A stretch of DNA of 27,689 bases from Gammaproteobacteria bacterium (GTDB lineage Bacteria > Pseudomonadota > Gammaproteobacteria > Xanthomonadales > Xanthomonadaceae). The notes below the pieces were generated by a model. The model searched no databases. It had not been told where the DNA came from and saw only the letters and a list, made by a program, of their open reading frames with translations. The stretch lies in assembly GCA_026398715.1 (NCBI GenBank), contig JAPLSI010000128.1, positions 1 to 27,689 of the forward strand. The letters are read 5' to 3'. Position numbers and translations under genes: made by a program. Position 1 is the first letter of the stretch, and every line of letters starts with the position of its first letter. Shown here in pieces: positions 1-8,808 of this stretch.

Positions 1-41
1 ATCGCCCCTCGCGATAGGCCTTTCGATCGCCCCTCGCGATA
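1..41. repeat. Two direct copies of a 16-bp hairpin-forming repeat
   Basis: The unit ATCGCCCCTCGCGATA occurs at 1-16 and again at 26-41, a 25-bp period. Each unit contains the inverted repeat ATCGC / GCGAT around a 5-base loop, so each can fold into a small hairpin. It lies just beyond the stop codon of the minus-strand Rieske gene, so it could act as a transcript-end or REP-like element. The window begins inside it, so the number of copies is unknown. Confidence 0.6.
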
Positions 42-51
42 TGCGTTGCCT

Positions 52-411
52 CTAACTCTCCGCGCAACCAAACCGCAATTCGCCCGATTCCGCCTGCCAA
101 ACGCTGACGGAACGAAGGCTTTCGCCTCGACAGGGACCCGATGTGCAAAAGCCGTCGGCCAGGCGGAACGACGCGCCGTGCGCCGCGCAGACCAGGTTTT
201 GCTTGTCGATCAGGAACTTGCCCGGCACGTAGTCCAGCCGGCGGCCCTCGTGGGGGCAGGCGTTGAGCCAGGCGCGCAGCGTCGAGCCGTCACATTGGAC
301 GATGATAGACGTCATTTCGCCGTCAATAGGCACCATAACCGACACGATGCCCGCATCCGGCAGGTCGGATCGGCGAATTAACGAAGCACTTACACTTTGA
401 TCCTGCGGCAT
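52..411 (-). CDS. Small Rieske [2Fe-2S] ferredoxin-like protein
   Basis: The 119-residue protein carries the Rieske cluster-binding pair: C52-P-H54 and, 20 residues later, C75-A-A-H78. These are the two Cys/two His ligands of a Rieske 2Fe-2S centre. It has no signal peptide or membrane segment, so it should be a cytosolic ferredoxin-like electron carrier or a small dioxygenase-type ferredoxin. Two in-frame ATG codons lie 6 bases apart (417 and 411). A GAGGAG ribosome site is 7 bases before the one at 411 but only 1 base before the other, so I chose 411. It is divergent from the small membrane protein that starts at 442. No partner oxygenase or reductase is visible, so the electron acceptor is unknown. 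Confidence 0.8.
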   Translation of the reverse strand: MPQDQSVSASLIRRSDLPDAGIVSVMVPIDGEMTSIIVQCDGSTLRAWLNACPHEGRRLDYVPGKFLIDKQNLVCAAHGASFRLADGFCTSGPCRGESLRSVSVWQAESGELRFGCAES

Positions 412-441
412 GGACATACTCCTCGTCCCCGGCAGTCTGAC

Positions 442-723
442 ATGACCCCCATGCCCATTTTCGTCCATCGCTTCTTCACCTACACCCCCAGCAAGCCCCG
501 TCACCCGCTGTTGCGCCTGGCCCTTGGCCTGGTGGGACTGGTCGTGCTCGCGTTCCTGGTGGTCGCCGGCTTGTTTGTCGGACTGGGCATGCTGATGTTT
601 GCCGCCGTGCGCCGCATGGTGCGTGGCAAGCCGACTGCCGCCGCGCCGCAGCGGGTCGAGGGCGTCATCGAAGGCGAGTACTCGGTGGTCAGCAAGCACG
701 AGGCGACGCTCAGCCTGCGCTGA
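442..723 (+). CDS. Small single- or double-span membrane protein of unknown function
   Basis: A 93-residue protein with a basic N-terminal stretch and one long hydrophobic region (about residues 24-53) that could be one long or two short membrane spans. A basic stop-transfer segment (RRMVRGK) and a polar tail of about 30 residues with the sequence VEGVIEGEYSVV follow. I do not recognise a family. A second ATG three codons downstream (451) is an equally plausible start, since neither has a good ribosome site. The gene is divergent from the Rieske gene and lies 35 bases upstream of the fumarylacetoacetase-family gene on the same strand, so they may be co-transcribed. Confidence 0.65.
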   Translation: MTPMPIFVHRFFTYTPSKPRHPLLRLALGLVGLVVLAFLVVAGLFVGLGMLMFAAVRRMVRGKPTAAAPQRVEGVIEGEYSVVSKHEATLSLR

Positions 724-758
724 GGCGCGCCACTGCCGCTACACTCAGCGTTTTCCCG

Positions 759-1463
759 ATGGGCTCGCCCGTGTCCGGATACGCATTCGCTCCCCATTCC
801 CCGACCACCGTTCCCGTCATCGGGCGCGCGTCAGCCTTTCCGGTGCACCGCATCTACTGCGTGGGCCGCAACTTTTCCGAGCACGCGCGCGAGATGGGCG
901 CCGAAGTGCCGCGCGGTTCGCCGGTCTTTTTCATGAAGCCCGCCGATGCGATCGTCACCGAGCCACGGGTGCCGTACCCCTCGGCCACGGACGACCTGCA
1001 CCACGAAGTGGAACTGGTGGTCGCCCTGGGAAGCGACGCAAACGGCGTCGTGGCGGCGCAGGATGCGTTGTCGCTCGTATTCGGCTACGCCGTCGGCCTG
1101 GACCTGACCCGGCGCGACCTGCAGGCGCAGGCCAAGGAAAAGCGCCTGCCCTGGGATACGTCCAAGGGTTTCGACGCCTCGGCGCCGATCAGTGGCATCG
1201 TGCCGGCCGATGTAGCTGGGCACGATTTCAATCGCCGGCTCTGGCTTCGCGTCAACGACGAACTCCGCCAGCAATCCTCGCTCGCCGACATGGTCTTTTC
1301 GGTGCCCGACATCATCCACGAACTCTCGCGCCTGTTCGCGCTGCGCGCCGGCGACCTGATTTTCATGGGCACGCCCGCCGGCGTGGCCGCGCTGCATCGC
1401 GGCGACCGCTTCAGCGCCGGGGTGGATGGCCTGGTGGAGTTTTCCGGCCACGTGGCCGCATGA
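759..1463 (+). CDS. Fumarylacetoacetate hydrolase (FAH) family protein
   Basis: A 234-residue single-domain FAH-fold enzyme. The family core is recognisable: YCVGRNFSEHAREMG (34-47) opens the domain, HHEVELVVALG holds metal ligands E83 and E85, and GLDLTRRD holds D115, followed by the KGFDASAPIS segment. Small bacterial members cleave C-C bonds in acylpyruvates (fumarylpyruvate hydrolase) or decarboxylate oxaloacetate, with Mg or Mn. The exact substrate cannot be read from the sequence, and no aromatic-degradation genes lie nearby. The start at 759 lacks a clear ribosome site; a GTG at 771 is an alternative. Confidence 0.85.
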   Translation: MGSPVSGYAFAPHSPTTVPVIGRASAFPVHRIYCVGRNFSEHAREMGAEVPRGSPVFFMKPADAIVTEPRVPYPSATDDLHHEVELVVALGSDANGVVAAQDALSLVFGYAVGLDLTRRDLQAQAKEKRLPWDTSKGFDASAPISGIVPADVAGHDFNRRLWLRVNDELRQQSSLADMVFSVPDIIHELSRLFALRAGDLIFMGTPAGVAALHRGDRFSAGVDGLVEFSGHVAA

Positions 1464-1499
1464 TTGCAAACCCGATATCCACAGCACAGGGAGACGACC

Positions 1500-1916
1500 A
1501 TGAGTTTCATCAGTGAGTTCAAGGAATTTGCAATGCGCGGCAACGTCATCGACCTCGCCGTGGGCGTGGTGATCGGCGGCGCCTTCGGCAAGATCGTCAG
1601 TTCCCTGGTGAACGACGTGGTGATGCCGCTGATCGGGAAGATCCTGGGCGGCGTCAATTTCTCCGAACTGGCTGTAGTGCTGACACCGGCGCAGATGGGC
1701 GCGGATGGCAAGGAAGTGGCAGCCGCCGTACTGCTGCGCTACGGCGCCTTCATCCAGAGCATCATCGACTTCGCCCTGATCGCCCTTGCGGTGTTCATGG
1801 CCATCAAGGTGATCAATCGCCTTCAGCGCAAGAAGGAAGAGGCGCCCGCGCCCGCCGCGCCGGCCGAGGACATCGTGCTGCTGACCGAGATTCGCGACGC
1901 ACTCCGATCGCGCTAA
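1500..1916 (+). CDS. mscL: Large-conductance mechanosensitive channel MscL
   Basis: A 138-residue protein with the typical MscL plan. A short N-terminal amphipathic helix ([33 protein letters not shown] begins it, residues 1-33) leads into TM1 (about 15-45), which contains the glycine/alanine-packed gate. A periplasmic loop (52-75), TM2 (about 77-104) and a charged cytoplasmic helix rich in Lys/Glu/Ala-Pro follow. The homopentamer in the inner membrane opens under membrane tension to release solutes during hypo-osmotic shock. The ATG at 1500 has the ribosome site GGGAGA 6 bases upstream. An in-frame upstream extension exists but has no ribosome site. A strong terminator follows directly. Confidence 0.96.
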   Translation: MSFISEFKEFAMRGNVIDLAVGVVIGGAFGKIVSSLVNDVVMPLIGKILGGVNFSELAVVLTPAQMGADGKEVAAAVLLRYGAFIQSIIDFALIALAVFMAIKVINRLQRKKEEAPAPAAPAEDIVLLTEIRDALRSR

Positions 1917-1934
1917 GCTTGCTCGTGTACACCC

Positions 1935-1963
1935 AGGCGCCGGTACTTCCGGCGCCTTTTTTT
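1935..1963 (+). terminator. Rho-independent terminator after mscL
   Basis: A 9-bp GC-rich stem (AGGCGCCGG / CCGGCGCCT) with a 5-base loop is followed by a run of seven T. It lies about 20 bases after the mscL stop codon and immediately before the ribosome site of the next gene. The M28 peptidase mRNA must therefore start within or beyond it, or depend on read-through. Confidence 0.92.
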
Positions 1964-1976
1964 GGAGAATTACCCG

Positions 1977-3395
1977 ATGTCGATCCTGCTCCGCACCTGC
2001 CTGCTTTCAACCGCCGTCCTTGCGTCCCTGCCTGCGCACGCGGCGAGCGCCCAACTGGACAAGCGAACGCTGGCCAATGCCGGCACGCTGGCGGCGGCGG
2101 GCGCGCAGGATACCGGCGCCTATGCCATCGTCGAGTCGCTCACCACCGAAGTCGGGCCCAGGCTCGCTGGCTCGCCCGCTTACGACCGCGCCACCCAATG
2201 GGCGCAGGAAAAATTCAAGGCCCTGGGCTACGACCGCGTCTACCTGGAACCGGTCAGCGTCCCGGTCTGGGAGCGCCGCCACGAACGCGCGGAAGTGATC
2301 GGACCCTTCCCGCAACGTTTGGCCATCACCGCGCTCGGTGGCAGCATCGGCACGGGCGGCAAGCCGCTGGATGCCGAGGTAGTCGAGTTCGCGACGATCG
2401 AAGCCTTGAAGCTTGCACCAGCAGGATCGTTGGCCGGCAAGATCGCCTATATCTCCAATCGCATGGAACGCACCAAGGACGGCCATGGTTATGGACCCGC
2501 GGTGGCCGCGCGCAGCGGCGCCTCGGCAGCATCCGAAAAGGGCGCGGTAGCCTTGGTCATCCGATCCATCGGCACCGACTCGGACCGACTGCCGCACACC
2601 GGCATGCAGCGCTATACCGAGGGTTCGACCAAGATCCCCGCAGCGGCGCTGTCCAATCCCGACGCCGACCTGTTGTCGAACATGATCCGGCGCGGCAAAC
2701 CGGTGACCCTGCGGCTGGACATCGACGCGGGCCACACGGGCGCGACCAAGACCGAATACAACGTCATCGGCGAGATCCGCGGACGCAAGCTGCCCGATGA
2801 AGTGGTGGTGATCGGCGGCCATCTCGACTCCTGGGACCTCGGCACCGGCGCCATCGACGACGCGTCGGGCGTCGCCATCACCATGGCCGCGGGCGCGATG
2901 ATCGGCCGTCTCGACAAGGCGCCGCTGCGCACCATCCGGGTCATCGCCTTCGCCAACGAGGAACAAGGCGTGTTTGGCGGGCGGGCCTACGCCGAAACGC
3001 ACAAGGCCGAACTCGACCTGCAGCAACTCGGCGCGGAAAGTGATTTCGGCGCGGGCCGAATCTATTCGTTTCGCGCAGGCGTGGCCCCCGAAGCGGTTCC
3101 GGTGATCGAACAGATCGCGAAACTGCTCGAGCCGCTGGGCATTGCCTATGAAACCGGCATGGGCGGCCCGGGGCCGGATATCGGGCCGTTCGCCAAGGTC
3201 GGCATGCCGTGGGCGCAACTCGCGCAGGACGGCACCGATTATTTCGATTACCACCACACCGCCAACGACACGCTGGACAAGGTCGAAGCGAAAGCGCTCG
3301 ACCAGCAGGCCGCCGCCTATGCGGTGATGGCTTACGTCGCGGCGGATTCGCCGGTGGACTTCGGCCGCTCGCCGCCGCTTACTGGCGAAGAATGA
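1977..3395 (+). CDS. Secreted M28-family zinc aminopeptidase/carboxypeptidase (PGCP/CPQ-like)
   Basis: A 472-residue exported metallopeptidase. A signal peptide (about 1-23, ending AHA) precedes a protease-associated domain inserted around residues 130-225. The M28 catalytic domain follows, and all dinuclear zinc ligands are visible: H282 in GGHLDSWD, bridging D294 in GAIDDASG, the general base and ligand E328/E329 in ANEEQG, D356 in ESDFG, and a late His (426 or 427) in DYHHTAND. The family hydrolyses N-terminal amino acids or dipeptides in the periplasm or outside the cell. The architecture is closest to the plasma glutamate carboxypeptidase/carboxypeptidase Q branch. The start at 1977 has GGAGA 8 bases upstream; the in-frame ATG at 1962 lies inside the mscL terminator and is rejected. 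Confidence 0.92.
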   Translation: MSILLRTCLLSTAVLASLPAHAASAQLDKRTLANAGTLAAAGAQDTGAYAIVESLTTEVGPRLAGSPAYDRATQWAQEKFKALGYDRVYLEPVSVPVWERRHERAEVIGPFPQRLAITALGGSIGTGGKPLDAEVVEFATIEALKLAPAGSLAGKIAYISNRMERTKDGHGYGPAVAARSGASAASEKGAVALVIRSIGTDSDRLPHTGMQRYTEGSTKIPAAALSNPDADLLSNMIRRGKPVTLRLDIDAGHTGATKTEYNVIGEIRGRKLPDEVVVIGGHLDSWDLGTGAIDDASGVAITMAAGAMIGRLDKAPLRTIRVIAFANEEQGVFGGRAYAETHKAELDLQQLGAESDFGAGRIYSFRAGVAPEAVPVIEQIAKLLEPLGIAYETGMGGPGPDIGPFAKVGMPWAQLAQDGTDYFDYHHTANDTLDKVEAKALDQQAAAYAVMAYVAADSPVDFGRSPPLTGEE

Positions 3396-3402
3396 CCGGC
3401 CG

Positions 3403-4365
3403 CTAACGTCGCGAGGCAGGCGCCTGCATTTGCTGCCGGCGCCACTCGGACAAGAGTACCGACGTCGCCGAGGCGACGTTGAGGCTTTCCACCGCGCCGG
3501 TGCCGGGAATCAGTATCTTGAGCGTGCTGGCCTGCGTGAGTGCGGGATCGACGCCGGTTTGCTCGGCGCCCATCAACAGCACCAGGCGCGATGGCAGCTG
3601 CGTGGCGTAGAGCGACTGCCCGCCGCGCACGGTGGTCGCCGCCAGGGTGAAGCCGGCAGCGGCGAGTTGCGGGATGGCATTGTCGCTGCGCCCAAGCCGC
3701 ACCAGTGGCAGGGCCTCGGCGCCGCCTTCGGCCACGCGCGCAGCCGCGCCCGACAGGGTAAGCGTGGATTCCCTCGGCAACAGGATGCCGGAGGCGCCGA
3801 AATGCGCCGCACTGCGCGCGATCGCGCCGAAGTTGTGCGGATTGCCGACACCATCGAGCCAGATCGCGAGTTGCGGCCCGGCAGGCAAATCACGCAGCCA
3901 GTTTGAAAGCGTCAACTCCTCGGCCGGCATGGCGCCGAACACCACGCCCTCGTGATGTGCGCTGCCGCTGAGTCGTTCCAGGTCCTCGGCCTCGACGACG
4001 GTATAGCCCAGGCGATTCTTGACGCAGAAGGCGAGCACTGGCTTCAGCGCGGGGATGCGCGACTCCAGCAGCCAGACCTTGCGCAAGGCCTGCGGTCGAT
4101 GTGCGAACAGGGCCAGGCAGGCGTTGAGGCCGTACATGCGCTGTTCCTGGGGCGGCCTGGGCGGCGCCGCTTCGGGAGCGTGCTGTACTTCCACCGCGCG
4201 GCCAGGCGCGTGCCGCGGGCCGGCTTCGCGCGCTCGCTCGGGCGCCACGGCGCGCTCGCCGCCTTGCTCGCGTGCACGATCCCTTTCACGCTCGCGCTTG
4301 TCGCGCGGTGCGCCGGAAGGGCCGCGATACAGGGATCCACCGCCGGGCGGTTTGTGGTCAGGCAT
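3403..4365 (-). CDS. TrmH/SpoU-family RNA 2'-O-methyltransferase with charged N-terminal extension
   Basis: A 320-residue SPOUT (trefoil-knot) methyltransferase. The three SpoU motifs are clear: motif 1 GVGNPHNFGAIARSA (172-186, with the invariant Asn and Arg), motif 2 LLMGAEQTGV (263-272), and motif 3 LIPGTGAVESLNVASATSVLL beginning at 285. An L30e-like SpoU substrate-binding domain occupies about 76-150. Members methylate ribose 2'-OH in tRNA or rRNA using AdoMet. The first 75 residues are a low-complexity Arg/Glu/Pro tail, an arrangement also seen in E. coli YfiF-type proteins, and may bind RNA. The ATG has GGAG 7 bases upstream. It follows the RND permease on the same strand by 51 bases and converges on the M28 gene 7 bases away. 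Confidence 0.88.
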   Translation of the reverse strand: MPDHKPPGGGSLYRGPSGAPRDKRERERDRAREQGGERAVAPERAREAGPRHAPGRAVEVQHAPEAAPPRPPQEQRMYGLNACLALFAHRPQALRKVWLLESRIPALKPVLAFCVKNRLGYTVVEAEDLERLSGSAHHEGVVFGAMPAEELTLSNWLRDLPAGPQLAIWLDGVGNPHNFGAIARSAAHFGASGILLPRESTLTLSGAAARVAEGGAEALPLVRLGRSDNAIPQLAAAGFTLAATTVRGGQSLYATQLPSRLVLLMGAEQTGVDPALTQASTLKILIPGTGAVESLNVASATSVLLSEWRRQQMQAPASRR

Positions 4366-4416
4366 GTTGCAGCTCCGATGCCTTGCATCGATACGGAGCC
4401 CCTAGTCTAGGGCCAA

Positions 4417-7400
4417 CTAGCCGCCGTGGCTGCTGTCCACGGAGGCAACCTTCGACTCCAGCGCTTCGAGCATGCGGCCGCGTTCCTCCGGCGCCCGCGT
4501 AAAGCGAGCCAGCAGCAGGTAGAACGCCGGCACCACGAACAAGGACAGGAAGGTGGACAGCAGGACGCCAAACACCACCACCACGCCAATCGCGCTGCGG
4601 CTCGCCGAACCCGCGCCGCTCGCCAGCATCAACGGCAGGGCGCCGGTGACGGTGGCGATGGAGGTCATCAGGATTGGGCGAAGGCGCGTCGCGGCGGCAT
4701 CGAGGATGGCGTCGCGGATCGGAAGCCCTTCATCGCGCCGCTGGTTGGCGAACTCCACGATCAGGATGCCGTTCTTCGCGGCCAGGCCGATCAACATGAC
4801 GATGCCGATCTGGCTGAAGAGGTTGATCGTATTGCCGGTCGACGCGAGGCCGATCAAGGCGCCCAGCACGGCCAGCGGAACAGTCAGCATGATCACCAGC
4901 GGATGCACGAAGCTTTCGAACTGCGCGGCCAATACCAGGAACACGATCAGCAGCGCCATGCCGAAGGTGAACATCGCGGCCCCGCCCGCCTGCAGGTATT
5001 CGCGCGACTGGCCGCCGAAATCGAGCTGCGCGGTGTCTGGCAGTTCCTCGTTGACTGCCTGGCGGGCGAAGTCGATGGCTTCCCCCAGCGGATAGCCGGG
5101 AACCAGCCGCGCCGATATCGTGATCGAGCGCAGGCGATTGAATCGATTGAGCGTGCCTGGTTCGGCAATCTCGGTCACCGTCACTACGCTCGACAGCGGC
5201 ACCAGTGCGCCCGCCTTCGCACGCACGTAGAGGTTCTGCAGGTCGCTGATGCTGGAGCGGTCCTGGCGCTCGGCCTGCACGATCACGTCGTATTCCTTGC
5301 CCTCGTCCACGAAGGTCGTGGCGCGGGAGGAGCCAAGCATCGTCTGCAGCGTGTTGCCGATGTCGCTGACCGCAACGCCCAGGTCCGCAGCACGGTCGCG
5401 GTTGATCACCACGCGCAATTGCGGCCGTGTTTCCTTGTAGTCGGAATCCACGCCGGTCAATTTCGGGTTGGCTTCCATGCGCGCCTGCAGGCGATCGCGC
5501 CATTCCACCAGCTGCGCGTAATCGGGACCACCGAGCACTACCTGCAGGGGCTGTCCGCCGCCACGCACCAGTCCCTGGCGCACCGTGGGCAGTGCGCGCA
5601 CGCCGGGAATCTTCGCCAGCTCGCTGCTGACCTGCTCCACCACCTCGTCGGTCGTCTCCTCGCGATCGTCCCAGTGCTTGAGCAAGACGATCGCCATGCC
5701 GTTCTGCATTTCGCCGCCGCCGCCGAATCCGCCAGGTATGCGGGTGTTGACCCGGTTGATCGGCTTGCCTTCGCCGACGTATCGCATCAGAACGTCTTCG
5801 ACCTGGGCGACCTGCTTGACGGTGTAGTCGAAGCCGCCACCCTCTGGTCCGTTGGCCATCACGAAGAACGCACCGCGGTCTTCGGTCGGCGCCAGTTCGC
5901 GCGGTACCGACACGAACAGGAATCCCGAAGCGAGGAAGGCGCCGAGCATGACGCCAAGGAACAACCACGGACGACCCACGCTGTGTTCCAGCACATGCCG
6001 GTAGCTGTTGGACAATTGGCCAAGGCGACGGTCCACCCAGGCGCCGAATCCCTTTGCCTCGCGCTTGTGCGGCCGGATCAGCAGCGAGCACATCATCGGC
6101 GTAAGGGTCAGCGCGACGAATGCCGAAATCGCCACCGCGCCGGCCAGCGCCACGGCCAGTTCGCGGAACAAGCGACCGTTGTTTCCTTCCTGGAAAGCCA
6201 TCGGCACGAACACCGCGACCAGCACCGCCGTGGTCGCGATCACCGCAAAGGCGACCTGCCGGGTGCCGCGCAACGCAGCCAGCGGCGCCGGCTCGCCCAG
6301 GTCGGCGCGACGTTGCGCATTCTCCAGCACGACGATCGCATCATCCACGACCAGGCCGATGGACAGCACCATGGCGAGCAGGGTCAGCAGGTTGATCGAG
6401 AAGCCGAACGCCCACAGCGCCAGGAAGGCGGCCACCAGGCAGACCGGCACGGTGACGGCAGGAATCAGGGCGGCGCGCACGCTGCCCAGGAACAGCCAGA
6501 TCACCAGCAATACCAGCACGATCGCCTCGAACAGCGTCTTGTACACCTCGCGCACCGCGACATCGATGTATTCGGTCGAGTCGAAACTCACGCCCATCTG
6601 CATGCCTTGCGGCAGGCCGGGGTTGATGCGGGCGATTTCTTCTTTCACCAGCTTGGCAACCTCGAGGCTGTTCGCCGTCGAAGTCTTTACGATGCCAAGG
6701 CCCAGCATCGGACTGGCGTTGCTGCGAAAGTAACTGCGCGGCTCCGAGGAATCGAGCGCCACCCGCGCCACCTCTCCCAGCCGGATGACGTGGCCGTCTT
6801 CGCCGCGCCCGATCGACAGCCGGTCGAATTCCTCCGCCGTGCGAAAGCCGCGCTCGACCCGCACCGTAAAGTCGCGGTCGGTCGATTCGATGCTGCCGCC
6901 GGGCAATTCCACGTTCTCGCGGCGAAGCGCCGCCTGCACGTCCGCGACCGTCAGCGAGCGCGCCGCCAGCGCGGCGGGGTTGGGCCAGATGCGCATCGCG
7001 TAGGTTTGTTCACCGCCCAGGTTTACCTGGGACACGCCGTCGATACTGGACAGCCGATCGACCACATAGCGGTCGGCGTAATCGGTAAGGGCCAGCGTGT
7101 CGATGGTCGGGCTGCTCAGGTAGGTCCACATGATGACTTCGGAATCCGAGTCGGCCTTGCGTACCTGCGGCGTATCCACGTCATCGGGCAACGAGTCGAT
7201 GGTCCGGCTGACGGCGTCGCGCACGTCGTTGGTGGCGCTCTCGATGTCGCGGGCGGCCGAGAATTCGATGTTGATGTTCGAGCGGCCATTGCGGCTGTTG
7301 GAGGTCAGCAGCTCGACGCCCTCGATGCCGCTGACTGCGTCTTCCAGCACCTGTGTTATTCGCGTCTCGACCACGGCGGCCGAAGCACCGGTGTAGGACG

Positions 7401-7545
7401 TGCTGATCGAGACCACGGGCGGGTCGATGTCCGGCAGTTCGCGCAGCGGCAACTGGGTGAAGGCGAACGCGCCAAGCACGATCAACAGCAGGCTGACTAC
7501 CGTGGCCAATACCGGACGGCGGATCGACAGGTCCGAAAGCACCAT
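4417..7545 (-). CDS. HAE1-type RND multidrug efflux permease (AcrB/MexB/MdtBC class)
   Basis: A 1042-residue inner-membrane proton-drug antiporter of usual family length. It has an N-terminal TM1 (about 12-30), two large periplasmic halves and twelve membrane spans. The proton-relay residues are all present: D401-D402 in the TM4 segment GLVVDDAIVVLEN, K924 in the TM10 segment GLAAKNGILIVEF, and a Thr in the following TM11 (RPILMTSIATVTGALP). It should export hydrophobic or amphiphilic compounds together with the adaptor encoded 3 bases upstream. No outer-membrane factor gene is in the window, so a TolC-like channel elsewhere is required. The substrate cannot be inferred. Confidence 0.95.
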   Translation of the reverse strand: MVLSDLSIRRPVLATVVSLLLIVLGAFAFTQLPLRELPDIDPPVVSISTSYTGASAAVVETRITQVLEDAVSGIEGVELLTSNSRNGRSNINIEFSAARDIESATNDVRDAVSRTIDSLPDDVDTPQVRKADSDSEVIMWTYLSSPTIDTLALTDYADRYVVDRLSSIDGVSQVNLGGEQTYAMRIWPNPAALAARSLTVADVQAALRRENVELPGGSIESTDRDFTVRVERGFRTAEEFDRLSIGRGEDGHVIRLGEVARVALDSSEPRSYFRSNASPMLGLGIVKTSTANSLEVAKLVKEEIARINPGLPQGMQMGVSFDSTEYIDVAVREVYKTLFEAIVLVLLVIWLFLGSVRAALIPAVTVPVCLVAAFLALWAFGFSINLLTLLAMVLSIGLVVDDAIVVLENAQRRADLGEPAPLAALRGTRQVAFAVIATTAVLVAVFVPMAFQEGNNGRLFRELAVALAGAVAISAFVALTLTPMMCSLLIRPHKREAKGFGAWVDRRLGQLSNSYRHVLEHSVGRPWLFLGVMLGAFLASGFLFVSVPRELAPTEDRGAFFVMANGPEGGGFDYTVKQVAQVEDVLMRYVGEGKPINRVNTRIPGGFGGGGEMQNGMAIVLLKHWDDREETTDEVVEQVSSELAKIPGVRALPTVRQGLVRGGGQPLQVVLGGPDYAQLVEWRDRLQARMEANPKLTGVDSDYKETRPQLRVVINRDRAADLGVAVSDIGNTLQTMLGSSRATTFVDEGKEYDVIVQAERQDRSSISDLQNLYVRAKAGALVPLSSVVTVTEIAEPGTLNRFNRLRSITISARLVPGYPLGEAIDFARQAVNEELPDTAQLDFGGQSREYLQAGGAAMFTFGMALLIVFLVLAAQFESFVHPLVIMLTVPLAVLGALIGLASTGNTINLFSQIGIVMLIGLAAKNGILIVEFANQRRDEGLPIRDAILDAAATRLRPILMTSIATVTGALPLMLASGAGSASRSAIGVVVVFGVLLSTFLSLFVVPAFYLLLARFTRAPEERGRMLEALESKVASVDSSHGG

Positions 7546-7548
7546 CGG

Positions 7549-8670
7549 TCAGGCGCCTGGCTTGGCGGGCGATGCCGGCTTGGCCGGCGCGGACGCAGCT
7601 TCGGTCACCCTGGCGCCCGGCTTGAGCTTGACGATGCCTTCCACGACGATGCGGTCGCCGGCCTTCACGCCGTCCAGGATCTCCACCCAACCCGGGCGTC
7701 GCGAGCCGATGCGGACGGGCACCTGGTCCACCTTGTCCTCGGCGCCGACGCGAAACAAGAAGGCTTGCTGGCCAACCTGCTGCAGCGAGAGTTCGGGTAC
7801 CTGCAAGGCATTGCGCGACGCCTGCTGCAGGCGAACCCGAAGCAACATGCCGGCGCGCAGCTTGCCGGACGAGTTGTCGAAGGAAGCGCGCGCAGCCAGC
7901 GATCGCGTCGCCGGATCAACGCGCGAGCCGACCGAGCTGACTGCGCCTGTGAATTCTTCACCGGGGAATGCGTCGCTGCTCGCGACGACCGCCTGGCCGA
8001 CCGAAAGCGCCGACAACTGGCGCTCCGGTATCGTGAAATCGAGATTGATGGTGGACACGTCGTCCAGCGTGGTTATCACCGTACCCGGCGTCACCAGCGA
8101 ACCCGGGCTGACTTGCCGCAATCCCAGCACGCCGTCGAAGGGCGCAGCAATGACACGGTCCGAGACCTGTGCCCGCAACTGGTCGAGCCTGCCCTTGGCC
8201 GCATCACGCGCGGCGCGCTGCATGTCGAGCTGGCTGGCGGCGATGAGTTGCCGTTTCGCCAGCGCCTGTTGCCGGTCGAGCAGGGCCTGCGCTTCGCGAT
8301 AGTCGGCGGCGGCCTCGCTCAGTCCCGCGACTTCCGCCCGGTCGGACAAGGTCACCAGCACCTGCCCCGCCGACACCACTTGGCCGCTTTCAAAGCGAAC
8401 CTGGTCGACGGTTTCGCTGACCTTCGCCGTGATCACGAGAGACTCGCGCGCAACGGCCGTGCCAAGGGCTTCGATGCTGTCGCTCCACGGGGCCGTCGAC
8501 AGCACGGTGGTCGTGACGACCGCCGGCGGCCCGCCGGCGCCACGGGGCTTGCCTTCGTCCTTGCCCCCGCAGCCGGCCAGCAACAACAGGCCAGCGGCGA
8601 CCAGGGTTGCCAGCATCCCTGTATTGCGTTTTGCCGTGGGCAAGCGGGCGGCGTGCAGGGGCTTGGTCAT
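7549..8670 (-). CDS. RND efflux periplasmic adaptor lipoprotein (membrane fusion protein)
   Basis: A 373-residue membrane-fusion protein. A lipoprotein signal (AAGLLLLAGC) puts the lipidated Cys at residue 34. The split lipoyl/barrel-sandwich halves (around ALGTAVARESLVITAKV and DRVIAAPFDGVLG) enclose an alpha-hairpin rich in Ala/Gln/Arg. Beta-barrel and membrane-proximal domains follow, and the C-terminus ends in an Ala/Pro/Lys tail. It bridges the permease and an outer-membrane channel. A TTG codon 6 bases upstream is possible, but the ATG at 8670 has GAGG 6 bases upstream and is preferred. The stop is only 3 bases before the permease start, which indicates a two-gene operon. Confidence 0.93.
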   Translation of the reverse strand: MTKPLHAARLPTAKRNTGMLATLVAAGLLLLAGCGGKDEGKPRGAGGPPAVVTTTVLSTAPWSDSIEALGTAVARESLVITAKVSETVDQVRFESGQVVSAGQVLVTLSDRAEVAGLSEAAADYREAQALLDRQQALAKRQLIAASQLDMQRAARDAAKGRLDQLRAQVSDRVIAAPFDGVLGLRQVSPGSLVTPGTVITTLDDVSTINLDFTIPERQLSALSVGQAVVASSDAFPGEEFTGAVSSVGSRVDPATRSLAARASFDNSSGKLRAGMLLRVRLQQASRNALQVPELSLQQVGQQAFLFRVGAEDKVDQVPVRIGSRRPGWVEILDGVKAGDRIVVEGIVKLKPGARVTEAASAPAKPASPAKPGA

Positions 8671-8752
8671 CGGCAACCTCGTCGGATAGCGCCCAAGTTT
8701 AAATCACGGGTATGTTCAGGCCGTGTCATCGATGGTCCCGCGGGGGAAATGA

Positions 8753-8778
8753 AAAACGCCAACCCGGGTTGGCGTTTT
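8753..8778. terminator. Perfectly palindromic bidirectional terminator
   Basis: A perfect 26-bp palindrome (13-base arms, core AACGCCAACCCGGGTTGGC) begins with A's and ends with T's, so each strand shows a GC stem followed by a T run (four T on plus, five on minus). It lies 31 bases after the stop codon of fba on the minus strand and upstream of the RND operon. It should end fba transcription and insulate the pump genes. Confidence 0.9.
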
Positions 8779-8808
8779 CATGGATCCAGCCGGCTCCGCA
8801 GAGCGACC

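Noticed and set aside
1..41. Possible CRISPR repeats
   Set aside because: The repeat is 16 bp with a 9-bp gap and only two copies. That is far from CRISPR dimensions, and no cas genes are present.
4400..4412. Palindrome CCCTAG-T-CTAGGG between the RND permease and the methyltransferase gene
   Set aside because: The single-base loop makes an RNA hairpin poor and there is no T run. It might be a protein site, but there is no evidence for one.
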